Below the pieces are notes generated by a model that saw only the letters and a list, made by a program, of their open reading frames with translations, was not told the origin of the DNA and did no database searches. This document shows positions 1 to 8,854 of a stretch of DNA of 64,000 nucleotides, piece after piece (positions within the stretch are counted from its first letter, which is position 1; every line of letters starts with the position of its first letter). Both the position numbers and the translations under genes were made by a program. The DNA is from Sporomusa malonica (GTDB lineage Bacteria; Bacillota; Negativicutes; Sporomusales; Sporomusaceae): NCBI RefSeq assembly GCF_041428715.1, contig NZ_CP155572.1; one strand, given 5' to 3'.

Positions 1-812
1 TCCATATAGCCTTCAACGATAACAACCTGGCTAGAATCACGAATATGCTTATAAGCATGTTCAAATCCATATAAGACATGCCGCTTATTAAAAATCTCAG
101 TTTCCGGCGAATTAAGGTATTTGGGTTGACTATTGTCTAAAACCCTGCCACCAAAACCAACCACCCGCCCTCTTACATCACTTATGGGAAACATAATCCG
201 GTTACGGAATCGGTCATAAACACCATCTCCTGAAGTGCGCGCGGCAGATAAACCCGATTTTAGCAGTATATCAAGAGCTATACCACGTTCACTGAAGGTT
301 AATGATAGTTTATCCCATGGCGGCGGCGCAAACCCTAGTTTAAAAAAATCAATCATTTCGTCAGAGATGCCCCGATTAGCCAAATACTCACGGGCAGCTT
401 TGCCATAATTGGTTTTAGTTAAACAGGCGTGAAAAAAATCTCTGGCTAACTCATTCACCTGATATATTTTGGCAAGTTCCAGGTCTCTGGCTTGCTCACG
501 CGGTGACTTTTCCTTTTCAGGCAAAGGAATATTAAGTTTTTTTGCCAGCAGTTTTACCGCTTCAAAGAAAGTATTGTTTTCAACCTTCATTAAAAAGTTA
601 AAAACATTGCCCCCGCTCTGACAACCAAAGCAATAGAAAAAACCTTTGTCTGGGTTTACTGAAAACGATGGCGTTTTCTCGTTGTGGAAGGGACAACAAC
701 CCCAATAATTTTTCCCTTTCTTTTTTAGCGACACATAATCGGAAACAACGCTGACAATGTCGCTCTCTGACCGCAATCTATCGATAAAATCATCGAAAAC
801 TGCATCTTTCAT
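1..812 (-). CDS. dnaG: DNA primase DnaG, C-terminus cut off by window edge
   Basis: DNA primase, which makes RNA primers at the replication fork. About 270 N-terminal residues are visible. The CHC2 zinc-binding domain is clear, with C40, H43, C61 and C64 in CCPFHNEKTPSF and FYCFGC. The catalytic core follows, and the Toprim motif EGYMD is the last thing read before the edge. The ATG at 812 has an AAGGTGAG ribosome site just upstream. In Bacillus-type genomes dnaG follows ppsR directly and precedes sigA. Here a dGTPase-like gene and an lptA-like gene are inserted between ppsR and dnaG. The truncation is the window edge, not a mutation. Confidence 0.97.
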   Translation of the reverse strand, partial: MKDAVFDDFIDRLRSESDIVSVVSDYVSLKKKGKNYWGCCPFHNEKTPSFSVNPDKGFFYCFGCQSGGNVFNFLMKVENNTFFEAVKLLAKKLNIPLPEKEKSPREQARDLELAKIYQVNELARDFFHACLTKTNYGKAAREYLANRGISDEMIDFFKLGFAPPPWDKLSLTFSERGIALDILLKSGLSAARTSGDGVYDRFRNRIMFPISDVRGRVVGFGGRVLDNSQPKYLNSPETEIFNKRHVLYGFEHAYKHIRDSSQVVIVEGYM

Positions 813-898
813 TAACTCACCTTATCCAGGTTTGACAAAATTCCCTGCTAAATTTTTTGAGGATGCGGAATATGCAAATAGTTCCAAGCTTTGACTTT

Positions 899-928
899 AT
901 TCTACATTAAGACTAATATTCCTGCCAA
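899..928 (-). promoter_or_regulatory. Putative sigma-A promoter of dnaG
   Basis: On the minus strand, a -35 TTGGCA (923-928) and a -10 TAGAAT (899-904) are separated by 18 bases, about 85 bases before the dnaG start. The match is read by eye only. The rest of the 813-1054 gap is A+T-rich and shows no gene. Confidence 0.5.
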
Positions 929-1054
929 AAGAGTGTACGTCATAGAAAGTTGTTTATATAGCCTTTCTTATCATCTTTTGATTTAATAATTATTATTCAA
1001 TATAAATAATAAAATTCCTCTTTTACATCTTGACAACAATGATAATATTTGCTC

Positions 1055-1086
1055 AAAAAAACACAGAGCTTATTGGTTAAGCTCTG
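1055..1086 (-). terminator. Rho-independent terminator of the dGTPase-like gene
   Basis: A 9-bp stem (1064-1072 with 1078-1086), a 5-base loop and a T-run on the minus strand (A-run at 1055-1060 on plus). It lies 5 bases past the stop of the minus-strand gene. Confidence 0.85.
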
Positions 1087-1090
1087 CGAA

Positions 1091-2089
1091 CTATTTTGGT
1101 ATCCCCCAGGTAGCTGGGATGAATAGTTTTTCAAATTGCTTAATAGCGTATAGATCAGTCAAACCAGCAATGTAGTCAATCACTACCGTCTGTAATCCCC
1201 AGCGTTCTTCCCGCTCCAGAAACTCCTGGGGAAGACTTCCGGGGTTATCGACGTAATACTCGAACAGTTTACTGACAATATATTTGGCCTTTTTCCGGTC
1301 AGGCTCAAGTTCATTTGAATGATAGATTCTTTTAAACATAAACTCGCGAAACTCATCCATAGCCGCTTTGACACGGCTGGACATAATAATCTCATTTTTC
1401 CCTTCAGACTCGGTAATAATATCAGATACCATTACAGTGATCATGCTTGATGGGTTTGTACCTAACACTTTACTTACATTGGTTGGTAAATCAGAGGGGT
1501 TTAACATGCCAGCACGAATGCCGTCATCATAGTCATGGCAAAGGTACGCAATTCGGTCACCAATGCGAACGATACTGCCTTCAAGTGTAAATGGTTTATT
1601 GTCGCCAGTATGGTTTAGAATACCGTCCCTAACTTCGGCAGTCAGGTTAAGACCCTGCCCGCCCCGTTCAAGATGTTCCACCACTCGCAAGCTTTGCTCA
1701 TTGTGACTATAATGGCCAATCAATTCGCGTAAAGCATATTCACCAGCATGCCCAAACGGTGTATGGCCAACATCATGGCCTACTGCAATTGCTTCGGTCA
1801 AATCTTCGTTAAGCATCAGGCCACGGGCAACTGTTCGGGATATTTGCGCAACTTCCAGGCTGTGTGTCATTCTCATACGATAATGGTCGCCAGGGGATAT
1901 GTATACTTGTGTTTTATGTTTAAGTCGTCTAAAGGATTTACTATGAATGATTCGATCCCTGTCTCGTTGAAAGGCGGTACGGAAATCACACAACGGTTCT
2001 TCCCTATCCCGGACGGCTTCGCGACTTTTCGCAGCATAGGGTGATAATATTTTAAATTCCTGTTGTTCAATGCGTTCACGAACTTTCAT
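1091..2089 (-). CDS. dgt: Deoxyguanosinetriphosphate triphosphohydrolase-like protein (HD domain)
   Basis: A cytosolic HD-domain hydrolase of the dGTPase family, expected to cut dNTPs to deoxynucleoside and triphosphate. About 332 residues, matching the shorter dGTPase-like family rather than E. coli Dgt. Metal-site motifs are visible: RMTHSLEVAQ, then GHDVGHTPFGHAGE (the HD pair), then GDRIAYLCHDYDD. An open frame runs about 30 codons further upstream, but the ATG at 2089 is chosen because GGAGG lies 9 bases before it and family alignment begins there. The gene sits alone with its own terminator, between dnaG and a divergent lptA-like gene. In several Firmicutes dgt neighbours dnaG, which fits a replication-linked dNTP pool role (inference). 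Confidence 0.93.
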   Translation of the reverse strand: MKVRERIEQQEFKILSPYAAKSREAVRDREEPLCDFRTAFQRDRDRIIHSKSFRRLKHKTQVYISPGDHYRMRMTHSLEVAQISRTVARGLMLNEDLTEAIAVGHDVGHTPFGHAGEYALRELIGHYSHNEQSLRVVEHLERGGQGLNLTAEVRDGILNHTGDNKPFTLEGSIVRIGDRIAYLCHDYDDGIRAGMLNPSDLPTNVSKVLGTNPSSMITVMVSDIITESEGKNEIIMSSRVKAAMDEFREFMFKRIYHSNELEPDRKKAKYIVSKLFEYYVDNPGSLPQEFLEREERWGLQTVVIDYIAGLTDLYAIKQFEKLFIPATWGIPK

Positions 2090-2217
2090 GCTGTCAAGCC
2101 TCCTTTTCTTACCTATTATTATACCATTGTTTACCTTTTTTTGATAGCTGAGACATAAGTAGTAACATTTCAAATTCACACTACATATATTTCCTATAGG
2201 CGTCTTCTAGAATTATT

Positions 2218-2226
2218 TGCTATAAT
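2218..2226 (+). promoter_or_regulatory. Extended -10 promoter of the lptA-like gene
   Basis: TGC followed by TATAAT (2221-2226) forms an extended -10 element 24 bases before the start codon. No good -35 is visible, which is usual for extended -10 promoters. Confidence 0.5.
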
Positions 2227-2250
2227 AGATGTGAGAAAGGAGGGAATGGA

Positions 2251-2730
2251 GTGAAATATAATAGAATATTTTTATCCACTCTTTTAGTATTTATTCTTTT
2301 AACAGGCATTGCATCGGCCGCCAAACCAATTATAACTGCTGAACGTACATACTTTGATATTAATACAGGCCTGTATGTTTTAAATGGCAACGTTTACATT
2401 GAAGTTAAAAACAGGACCATTACTGCTGGCCAAGCCAAGGTAAATCCAGCTACGTTAGAAGTATGGGCCTCAGGCGGCATAACTGTAAAGCAGCGTGACA
2501 TCTATTTTACCGGTGATAGTGTTTATGTTTATGGCACCAAGGACCATGCGAAGATTGACGGTGGCGTAAACCTATCACGGAACAACCTCTCAATTGGCGC
2601 TGACAGTGTCGACTTTAACTGGCGTACCAGAGTCGCCGTTTTCAACGGCAATGTCCGCGTATCCGAGGGCGGTACCAATTGGACGGCCGATTCTGTAAGC
2701 TACAATGTTGATCAAAATTGTTTTTTATAA
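2251..2730 (+). CDS. Exported OstA/LptA-like protein (lipopolysaccharide transport family)
   Basis: A 159-residue protein with a clean signal peptide (charged start, hydrophobic core, ASA-A cleavage region near residue 23). The rest is a repeating beta-strand pattern typical of the OstA/LptA jelly-roll (phrases such as YVLNGNVYIEV and VAVFNGNVRVSEGG). LptA carries lipopolysaccharide across the periplasm in diderm bacteria. The length is close to the LptA family. The GTG start at 2251 is preceded by GAAAGGAGGGA. The gene is monocistronic and convergent with ppsR. Other lpt genes are not in the window, so a role in LPS export is inferred from the fold and from the diderm lineage. Confidence 0.8.
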   Translation: MKYNRIFLSTLLVFILLTGIASAAKPIITAERTYFDINTGLYVLNGNVYIEVKNRTITAGQAKVNPATLEVWASGGITVKQRDIYFTGDSVYVYGTKDHAKIDGGVNLSRNNLSIGADSVDFNWRTRVAVFNGNVRVSEGGTNWTADSVSYNVDQNCFL

Positions 2731-2734
2731 CCAG

Positions 2735-2787
2735 AAACGTCCCTGGAAAACAGTTCAAAACTGAACTGCACCAGGGACGTTTTTATT
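2735..2787 (+). terminator. Terminator between lptA-like gene and ppsR
   Basis: Perfect 12-bp outer arms (2735-2746 with 2771-2782) enclose a second small hairpin (2751-2756 with 2763-2768). TTTTATT follows on the plus strand. It separates two convergent genes and may act in both directions, though the minus-side T-run is weak. Confidence 0.8.
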
Positions 2788-2789
2788 GG

Positions 2790-3599
2790 TTATTTTGCCA
2801 ATTTATTTTTCTGAACTACTTCTAGTATGCGATTGGCCGTCTCTTCTATTGCCTTGTTTGAGACATCGATTACCGGGCAGTCCAGCCGCCGCATAATTAA
2901 GCGGGCATAATCAAGTTCCTCATGTATCCGCCCAATATTGGCATAGCTGGCATCAGGTGCTAACCCCATAGTCTTTAGGCGTTCACAACGAATCTCATTA
3001 AGCTTAAACTTATCAATAATCAAGCCGACAATCCGGTGTGATGGAACTTGGAAAAGCTCCTGCGGCAGCGGTGCTTCTGGTACAAGTGGCACATTAGCCA
3101 CTTTAACTTTCTTATGAGCCAAATACATACTAAGTGGGGTTTTCGAGGTACGTGATACACCAATAATAACAATGTCGGCTTTTAAGAGGCCCAGCGGGTT
3201 TTTGCCATCATCGTATTTAACGGCAAATTCCACTGCTTCCACTCGTTTAAAATATTCCTGATCCAGCTTATGGATCAGGCCCGGTTTGAGCCGTGGAACC
3301 ATACCTGAAACATTTTGTACAGCATGAATCATAGGGCCCATAATATCAATTGTAGGAATATTGTGTTCCTGAGCTTGTTCCAGCAGCGCTTCGCGCAAAT
3401 CAGCAGACACTAAGGTATGACAAATAACACTGCTATGTTTAGCCGCTTCTCGCACTGTTTCAGCAATTTGTTCTACCGAGTTGATATATGGGATTCTAAT
3501 AATATCAAATTCTCCGGAGTTAAACTGACTGGCGGTAGCACGAGCCACCATCTCAGCAGTTTCGCCAATAGAATCTGACAATGCATAAATAATCGGCAG
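2790..3599 (-). CDS. ppsR: Pyruvate, phosphate dikinase regulatory protein (kinase/pyrophosphorylase)
   Basis: DUF299 bifunctional enzyme that phosphorylates (with ADP) and dephosphorylates pyruvate phosphate dikinase, switching gluconeogenic flux. The N-terminal SDSIGETAE motif and the P-loop-like GVSRTSKTPLSMYLA are intact. The start is a puzzle. The first standard start codon is TTG at 3581, yet the family's conserved residues PIIYAL lie upstream of it in the same frame. The good ribosome site AGGAGGGG sits over the end of ccpN, 7 bases before an ATA (3608) and 16 bases before a CTG (3599). I give the CTG position as a compromise. The gene overlaps or abuts ccpN and is last in the glyQS operon. 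CcpN and PpsR are jointly tied to gluconeogenesis in Bacillus. Confidence 0.9.
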   Translation of the reverse strand: MPIIYALSDSIGETAEMVARATASQFNSGEFDIIRIPYINSVEQIAETVREAAKHSSVICHTLVSADLREALLEQAQEHNIPTIDIMGPMIHAVQNVSGMVPRLKPGLIHKLDQEYFKRVEAVEFAVKYDDGKNPLGLLKADIVIIGVSRTSKTPLSMYLAHKKVKVANVPLVPEAPLPQELFQVPSHRIVGLIIDKFKLNEIRCERLKTMGLAPDASYANIGRIHEELDYARLIMRRLDCPVIDVSNKAIEETANRILEVVQKNKLAK

Positions 3600-3604
3600 G
3601 TTAG

Positions 3605-4255
3605 CTATAGCTGTTCCCCTCCTCGTCCCTCGCCAAGTTCAACGAACAATCTGGCGATATTAGTTTTGGTAAGCCGTCCGACCACTTCATAGACTTTCGC
3701 GCCTTGATGATTGGCCAGCAAAACAACTGGCAGACTGTCTACCTCGTTGTCGATAATTTTCTTTGCCGCTGTTAAAACAGGTTCGTCTGGAGATGTTACC
3801 ACAATCTTGGGCATAGGAGTCATCAGCACTTTAACCGGCATCTTATGAAGGTCGCTCCCCCCCATAGCTACCTTAAGCACGTCTTTACGAGACACCACCC
3901 CGGCTAGGATTCCTCCTGGCTCAACGACAAATACCGAGCCTACATCCTCAAGAAACATGGTAACAACAGCATCATACGCACTTGTACCTGAGGTGACAAC
4001 AACAGGTACTGATTGTATATCCTGTACCTTGATTCGGCTCACTTGTTCAGTAACCATGCTTAACGCATTCTTTCCGGTATAAAAGTAGCCTACTTTGGGA
4101 CGGGCATCCACCATACCGGACATAACCAGGATAGCCAAGTCAGGCCTGAGTGCCGCTCTGGTCACATTAAGACGCTCAGCAATCTGTTCTCCTGTAATCG
4201 GCCCTAAAGTCCTGACCATCTCAGCAATTTTCTCTTGCCGTGCCGTTAACCCCAA
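3605..4255 (-). CDS. ccpN: CcpN-like transcriptional repressor (HTH plus CBS pair)
   Basis: A homologue of B. subtilis CcpN (YqzB), a repressor of gluconeogenic genes that senses nucleotide state through CBS domains. Residues 1-60 form a winged helix (TARQEKIAEMVR, then LNVTRAALRPDLAILVMSG), followed by two CBS repeats (SAYDAVVTMFLEDVGSVFVVE and VLTAAKKIIDNEVDSLPVV). The TTG at 4255 is preferred because GGGGGTGG lies 7 bases upstream. A GTG at 4279 has no ribosome site. It is 38 bases after glyS and overlaps the ppsR ribosome site, so the two are translated from one message with glyQS. Confidence 0.9.
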   Translation of the reverse strand: MGLTARQEKIAEMVRTLGPITGEQIAERLNVTRAALRPDLAILVMSGMVDARPKVGYFYTGKNALSMVTEQVSRIKVQDIQSVPVVVTSGTSAYDAVVTMFLEDVGSVFVVEPGGILAGVVSRKDVLKVAMGGSDLHKMPVKVLMTPMPKIVVTSPDEPVLTAAKKIIDNEVDSLPVVLLANHQGAKVYEVVGRLTKTNIARLFVELGEGRGGEQL

Positions 4256-4292
4256 TACCTTGCCACCCCCTTCGCTCACGGGCGTAAATCAA

Positions 4293-6356
4293 CTACATAA
4301 TGACAATTTTAGATAAATCAGCAGTTTGCGCTGACAGACCGGATATAGCTTTGAGCAAAGCCAAGCGGTTGTTTTTAACAGCAGTATCTTCTACCATAAC
4401 CATAACAGCACCGAAAAAGGCGTCAATTGGCGCAGCCATACCAGCCAATACGGTAAGTACGCCCTGATAATTTTTCTCTATTTGGTACTTTTCAATCACC
4501 GTGCTGGCTTCTACATAAGCCTTATACAAAGCGTGTTCAGCCTCGGTGGAAAATAAACCTGGTTCAATGGTTTCCGACCCAGCATTTTTCGCCAGATTCC
4601 CCACCCGTACAAGGGCCTGCACTGCCTTTTGCATAGCAATGGTTCCACCCTCTACTGCCATGGCTTTAGCTCTCAACCAGGTATCATAAATATCGTCAAT
4701 ACCGGCTGCCAATACAGCGTCAATCATGTCATATCTGAGGTTTTCGTCAGTTAGAATATTTTTAATGCGCAGACGGAAAAACTCCTGGATATCTGCTAAT
4801 AGTTTAGTCCGTCGTTCATTGTCGCTAATTCCTAGTAAGTCCATGGCCTGCCCTGCTATAGCTGCTAAGGAGGCGTGGTATTTAGCGTCAATTAAAATGT
4901 TTACTATGCCAAGAGCCTGACGTCTCAGCGCATAAGGGTCTTGAGAACCTGTCGGCAGCAGTCCCCGGCTGAAGGTGGCCACAATATTATCCATCTTGTC
5001 GGCTATACTGATTAAACGTCCAGCAGTTGACTGCGGCAATACATCCCCGGCAAACCGTGGCAGGTAATGCTCAAAAACAGCATCGGCAACTTCAGCCTGT
5101 TCGCCGCTTAACCGGGCGTATTCCCGGCCCATGATACCCTGCAGCTCGGTAAATTCATTAACCATACCTGTCACTAAGTCGGCTTTGGCCAAATGAGCAC
5201 CGCGATTAACAACATCTAGTTCGCTCTGGCTACTCCCAAGCATTTGCCCAACCCCAGAAGCCAGACGCTCTAAACGTAAAACTTTATCATAAAGAGTTCC
5301 CAATCCCTCTTGGAATACAATAGACTTAAGTTTCTCTACGCGGTTGGCTAATGGCACTTTTTGGTCTTCTTCAAAAAAGAACTGGGCATCTGCCAGTCTT
5401 GCCCTAAGAACTCGCTCATTACCATGGCGAACAATATCAATATGGTCTGAGCCGCCATTTCTAACTGTGATAAATATAGGCAGCAGTTTTCCAGCTTTAT
5501 CGATAACAGGGAAATACCGCTGATGTTCACGCATAGGAGTAATAATAGCTTCAGGTGGCAGACTGAGATATTTTTCTTCGAAATTGCCACACAGTGCTGT
5601 CGGGTATTCTACCAGATAGACTACTTCTTCCAGCAATTCTTCATCAATAGTTGCTGTTCCGCCCCTGCTTACTGCTAAGGTTTCGATTTGCTCTCTGATT
5701 ACACGACGGCGTACGTCTTGATCAACCATGACAAAGTTTTCGCCGAGCCGAGCAAAGTAATCTTCAACTGAGTTTACTTCTACCTCGGCCTGTCCCAGGA
5801 AACGATGTCCACGCGTAACATTGCCTGAAGCCACACCCGGCAGGGTAAAAGGAACGACTTGGCTACCAAATAATGCAACCACCCAGCGGATTGGACGAAC
5901 AAACCGCATGTCCAGATCGCCCCAGCGCATGTTCTTAGGAAACGACATATTATTTACAATATCGGTTAAAAGCCCGGGCAGGAGCTCTGCAACCGGCCGG
6001 CCGACTTCCTGGACGATAGCATATATATAGTCATCTTTAACAACAAGTGCCGCCGGATCAATCCCCTGGCCCCGGGCAAAGCCTAATGCCGCTTTAGTAG
6101 GTGCACCATCTGGACCAAAAGCAATTTTTACTGACGGACCTTTATTTTCACTATGCTTATCTGCTTGGCTTGCAGCCACTTCTTTTACAATTACAGCCAT
6201 ACGGCGCGGTGTGCCGACAGCCCGGACTTCACCATGGATAATTCTGAGTTCTGCCAGTTTCGTTTTAGCAGCACTTTCCAGTTGCGCCAACGCACCAGGC
6301 ATAAACTTTGCTGGGATTTCTTCTGTACCTATTTCTAACAATAAATCGTTGGTCAT
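4293..6356 (-). CDS. glyS: Glycine-tRNA ligase beta subunit
   Basis: The beta subunit (687 residues, family-typical) of the bacterial alpha2-beta2 glycyl-tRNA synthetase, which charges tRNA-Gly in the cytosol. The N-terminus LLLEIGTEEIPAKFM is diagnostic. A C-terminal DALR/anticodon-binding region (AVQALVRVGNLAKN) is present. It starts with ATG 3 bases downstream of the glyQ stop, consistent with stoichiometric co-translation. Expression should follow the T-box upstream of glyQ. Confidence 0.98.
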   Translation of the reverse strand: MTNDLLLEIGTEEIPAKFMPGALAQLESAAKTKLAELRIIHGEVRAVGTPRRMAVIVKEVAASQADKHSENKGPSVKIAFGPDGAPTKAALGFARGQGIDPAALVVKDDYIYAIVQEVGRPVAELLPGLLTDIVNNMSFPKNMRWGDLDMRFVRPIRWVVALFGSQVVPFTLPGVASGNVTRGHRFLGQAEVEVNSVEDYFARLGENFVMVDQDVRRRVIREQIETLAVSRGGTATIDEELLEEVVYLVEYPTALCGNFEEKYLSLPPEAIITPMREHQRYFPVIDKAGKLLPIFITVRNGGSDHIDIVRHGNERVLRARLADAQFFFEEDQKVPLANRVEKLKSIVFQEGLGTLYDKVLRLERLASGVGQMLGSSQSELDVVNRGAHLAKADLVTGMVNEFTELQGIMGREYARLSGEQAEVADAVFEHYLPRFAGDVLPQSTAGRLISIADKMDNIVATFSRGLLPTGSQDPYALRRQALGIVNILIDAKYHASLAAIAGQAMDLLGISDNERRTKLLADIQEFFRLRIKNILTDENLRYDMIDAVLAAGIDDIYDTWLRAKAMAVEGGTIAMQKAVQALVRVGNLAKNAGSETIEPGLFSTEAEHALYKAYVEASTVIEKYQIEKNYQGVLTVLAGMAAPIDAFFGAVMVMVEDTAVKNNRLALLKAISGLSAQTADLSKIVIM

Positions 6357-6359
6357 AGC

Positions 6360-7235
6360 TTATTTACCTCCCTTTAGGAGCGGGTAGCCCAGCTTTTCGC
6401 GCTGCTCCAGATAGCCTTGAGCACAGAGGCGTGCCAGGTTTCGTACTCTACCAATAAAGCCAGTACGCTCACTGACACTGATCGCACCGCGGGAACCGAG
6501 CAGATTGAAGCTGTGGGAGCACTTTAACACATAGTCATATGCCGGTAGCACATAACCCAGTTCAATGACTCTAATGGCTTCTTTTTCATACATGTCAAAT
6601 AGCTTAAACAGCAGCTCAGTATCGGCGATTTCAAAATTATAATAAGACTGCTCCACTTCATTGCGGTGGAAAACATCGCCATAAGTAATGCCATTTACCC
6701 ATTCGATATCAAAAACATTTTCTTTTCCCTGAATATACATAGCCAACCGTTCTAAGCCATAGGTAATTTCTACAGATACCGGTTTCACATCAATACTGCC
6801 TACTTGCTGGAAGTAGGTAAATTGAGTGATTTCCATACCATCCAGCCATACTTCCCAGCCTAGACCCCAAGCGCCTAGTGTTGGTGATTCCCAGTTATCC
6901 TCAACAAACCGGATATCGTGTTTAGCTGGATCAATTCCCAGCTTAGCCAGGCTGGCTAAATATAATTCCTGAATATTGGACGGTGACGGCTTCATAATGA
7001 CTTGATACTGATGATGCTGGAACAGGCGGTTAGGGTTGTCACCATAACGCCCGTCAGCCGGACGGCGTGAGGGCTCAACATAAGCCACATTCCATGGCTC
7101 AGGTCCCAGCGCTCGTAAGAAAGTTGCCGGATTCATAGTACCAGCACCTTTCTCCACATCATAAGGCTGTTGAATTATACAATTTTGTTCTGCCCAAAAA
7201 TTTTGCAGTGTCAGGATTATCTCCTGGAATGTCAT
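6360..7235 (-). CDS. glyQ: Glycine-tRNA ligase alpha subunit
   Basis: The catalytic alpha subunit of glycyl-tRNA synthetase, 291 residues from the ATG at 7235 (AGGAGGT 8-10 bases upstream). The open frame extends further, into the T-box terminator region, but that part is leader. Class II synthetase sequence is continuous from MTFQEIILTLQNFWAEQ through ARPSRR-like and GWEVWLDGMEITQFTYFQQ segments to the HSFNLLGSRGAISV motif. First gene of the glyQ-glyS-ccpN-ppsR operon, controlled by a tRNA-sensing T-box leader. Confidence 0.98.
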   Translation of the reverse strand: MTFQEIILTLQNFWAEQNCIIQQPYDVEKGAGTMNPATFLRALGPEPWNVAYVEPSRRPADGRYGDNPNRLFQHHQYQVIMKPSPSNIQELYLASLAKLGIDPAKHDIRFVEDNWESPTLGAWGLGWEVWLDGMEITQFTYFQQVGSIDVKPVSVEITYGLERLAMYIQGKENVFDIEWVNGITYGDVFHRNEVEQSYYNFEIADTELLFKLFDMYEKEAIRVIELGYVLPAYDYVLKCSHSFNLLGSRGAISVSERTGFIGRVRNLARLCAQGYLEQREKLGYPLLKGGK

Positions 7236-7252
7236 AAACGTTGACCTCCTAC

Positions 7253-7556
7253 TAAAAAATAAAAACATCTTGTCCCAGTAACTTATGTTCAAGTTACAGG
7301 GACGAGATGTTATTCCCGCGGTTCCACCCTGATTGGGTGTATAAAACACCCCACCTTAATATATTGCAAGCTTTACTTTCCGCAAGATCTACGACCTCCG
7401 GATTTCCTCCTGCAGCTTGGGAAGGCCTTTCACCTTTAAATACCAGGCTTACACTCTCCCTGGTTCGCTGCATGAAAAAGGTTACTTATTCCCGCATTGC
7501 CGTAATTGTCGACTCTAATCGCTGTATAGTTTTATCTATTAGCTATAGTACCCAAT
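7253..7556 (-). promoter_or_regulatory. T-box riboswitch leader (glycine) with terminator
   Basis: The T-box consensus AGGGTGGAACCGCGG is present on the minus strand (complement at 7316-7330). Its UGGA would pair with the UCCA end of uncharged tRNA-Gly. A 22-bp-scale terminator hairpin follows (about 7260-7308) and ends in a T-rich run before the glyQ ribosome site. An AGAGAGTGT-like Stem I element (GGGAGAGTGTAAGC) is seen near 7450-7465. Uncharged tRNA-Gly should favour antitermination. I did not fold Stem I or prove the specifier codon; glycine is inferred from the genes. Confidence 0.93.
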
Positions 7557-7563
7557 GTTCAAA

Positions 7564-7592
7564 ATTTTATCATGGAAATACAGGAAAATCAA
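7564..7592 (-). promoter_or_regulatory. Sigma-A promoter of the glyQS operon
   Basis: -35 TTGATT (7587-7592), 17-base spacer, -10 TAAAAT (7564-7569) with an upstream TG. It sits immediately ahead of the T-box leader, so the transcript should begin near 7557. Confidence 0.75.
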
Positions 7593-7805
7593 GGACTTCT
7601 TACTTTTCAGCATACATACCCAAGCAAAATTTTTAATGAAATTCTATATTAACATATTTTTGATTACGTAAATTACATAATCCTTTGAGATGCTGTCATA
7701 GGTGGATGCATACCCTAAAGGAAACAAGTACTGGTACTATAAACGGAAGCCCCCTTCCCACTACAACAAATTCACATTCACACATATCCGTGGCTTGCTA
7801 TCATA

Positions 7806-8624
7806 TCACCTACCAAGATTGCCAATTAATGTAGTGTCAAGAAATATCGAAAATATAGTCGCAATTCGTCTGTCAAATTTGCTATTTGTGTCAGGGGTTA
7901 AATCTATATTTCTCAAGGACATATAATATTTGCCTAATGTTTCGTTACATTCTCCTTTTAGCATAAAATAATTGAATTTACTTGAACTAGAATATCCTTG
8001 CAATGTGTCTAAGGCTATTGCCCAATCGGCAACCGCTCCAAAACCATCATCGGTTACATTTTCTGGAGTTGCTGTATATATTGAAATATTATCTATATTA
8101 TTAAAACTTAATCCCTTATCAGTAATTTTTATACTTCCGATAATAGATTGACTATCCTTAATGAGGTATTTCAGACCAGCTATCTCCTCGCTAACTTGAA
8201 GAACTATTTCCTTATTTGCATGTCCAGAATATAGCGTAATTGAATGAACTTTACCTTGATTTAAAATACACCTGCTTCTCCCGAACATTAATTTTTCCTT
8301 GTTTAGAATTTGATACTCTATCAATTCATTAGTTAATATACTTCGCGCTAAATATAGGTCACTATAATCATTTGGACTGTTTGATTTTTCTTTTTCACTT
8401 TCAGTAAATTTTTCTATTATTTTTTCTTTTTCCTCTTTATTAAAAATCCTACGAAATCCGCTATATAAGATTAAGAACACTATTATAAGAGCAATAATTA
8501 AAAATGGTTGTACCATAGCCATTCCTAAAATTTCTCCTAATACGTGATTGTACTCTCCAACAACAAATGAAATTATCCCTGCCAATACTATGACCGCGCA
8601 AATAAAAATTCCTTTCATAACCAA
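7806..8624 (-). CDS. Unrecognised membrane protein in A+T-rich island
   Basis: A 272-residue protein that I do not recognise. Two hydrophobic helices lie at about residues 5-22 and 37-56 (PFLIIALIIVFLILYSGF). A lysine/glutamate-rich linker (NKEEKEKIIEKFTESEKEK) and a soluble C-terminal domain of about 180 residues with no known motif follow. The TTG start at 8624 is preferred because AGGAGGGG lies 7 bases upstream; an in-frame ATG is two codons inside. Base and codon use are clearly more A+T-rich than the flanking glyQS and recO genes, and a ruined integrase lies nearby. Horizontal acquisition is therefore likely. The soluble domain could be cytosolic or external; topology was not computed. 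Confidence 0.65.
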   Translation of the reverse strand: MVMKGIFICAVIVLAGIISFVVGEYNHVLGEILGMAMVQPFLIIALIIVFLILYSGFRRIFNKEEKEKIIEKFTESEKEKSNSPNDYSDLYLARSILTNELIEYQILNKEKLMFGRSRCILNQGKVHSITLYSGHANKEIVLQVSEEIAGLKYLIKDSQSIIGSIKITDKGLSFNNIDNISIYTATPENVTDDGFGAVADWAIALDTLQGYSSSSKFNYFMLKGECNETLGKYYMSLRNIDLTPDTNSKFDRRIATIFSIFLDTTLIGNLGR

Positions 8625-8854
8625 CTCAACTCCCCTCCTGTGAGTGGTAACTATACCTTTTTTAGTACATTTTTACTTGACCTCTCACATATTGCCAGTA
8701 ACACTTTTCAAGATATATTTCGGCATATACATTGATCTTATATTTCAGACAATAACAAACGCTATTAAAGGTGTTTTAAGGCTTGTATATTTTGTCACAG
8801 AAACCCTTAGTGGCAATATATTGAACGCTCTAAAGCTTGCGGTGAGGTTTGATG

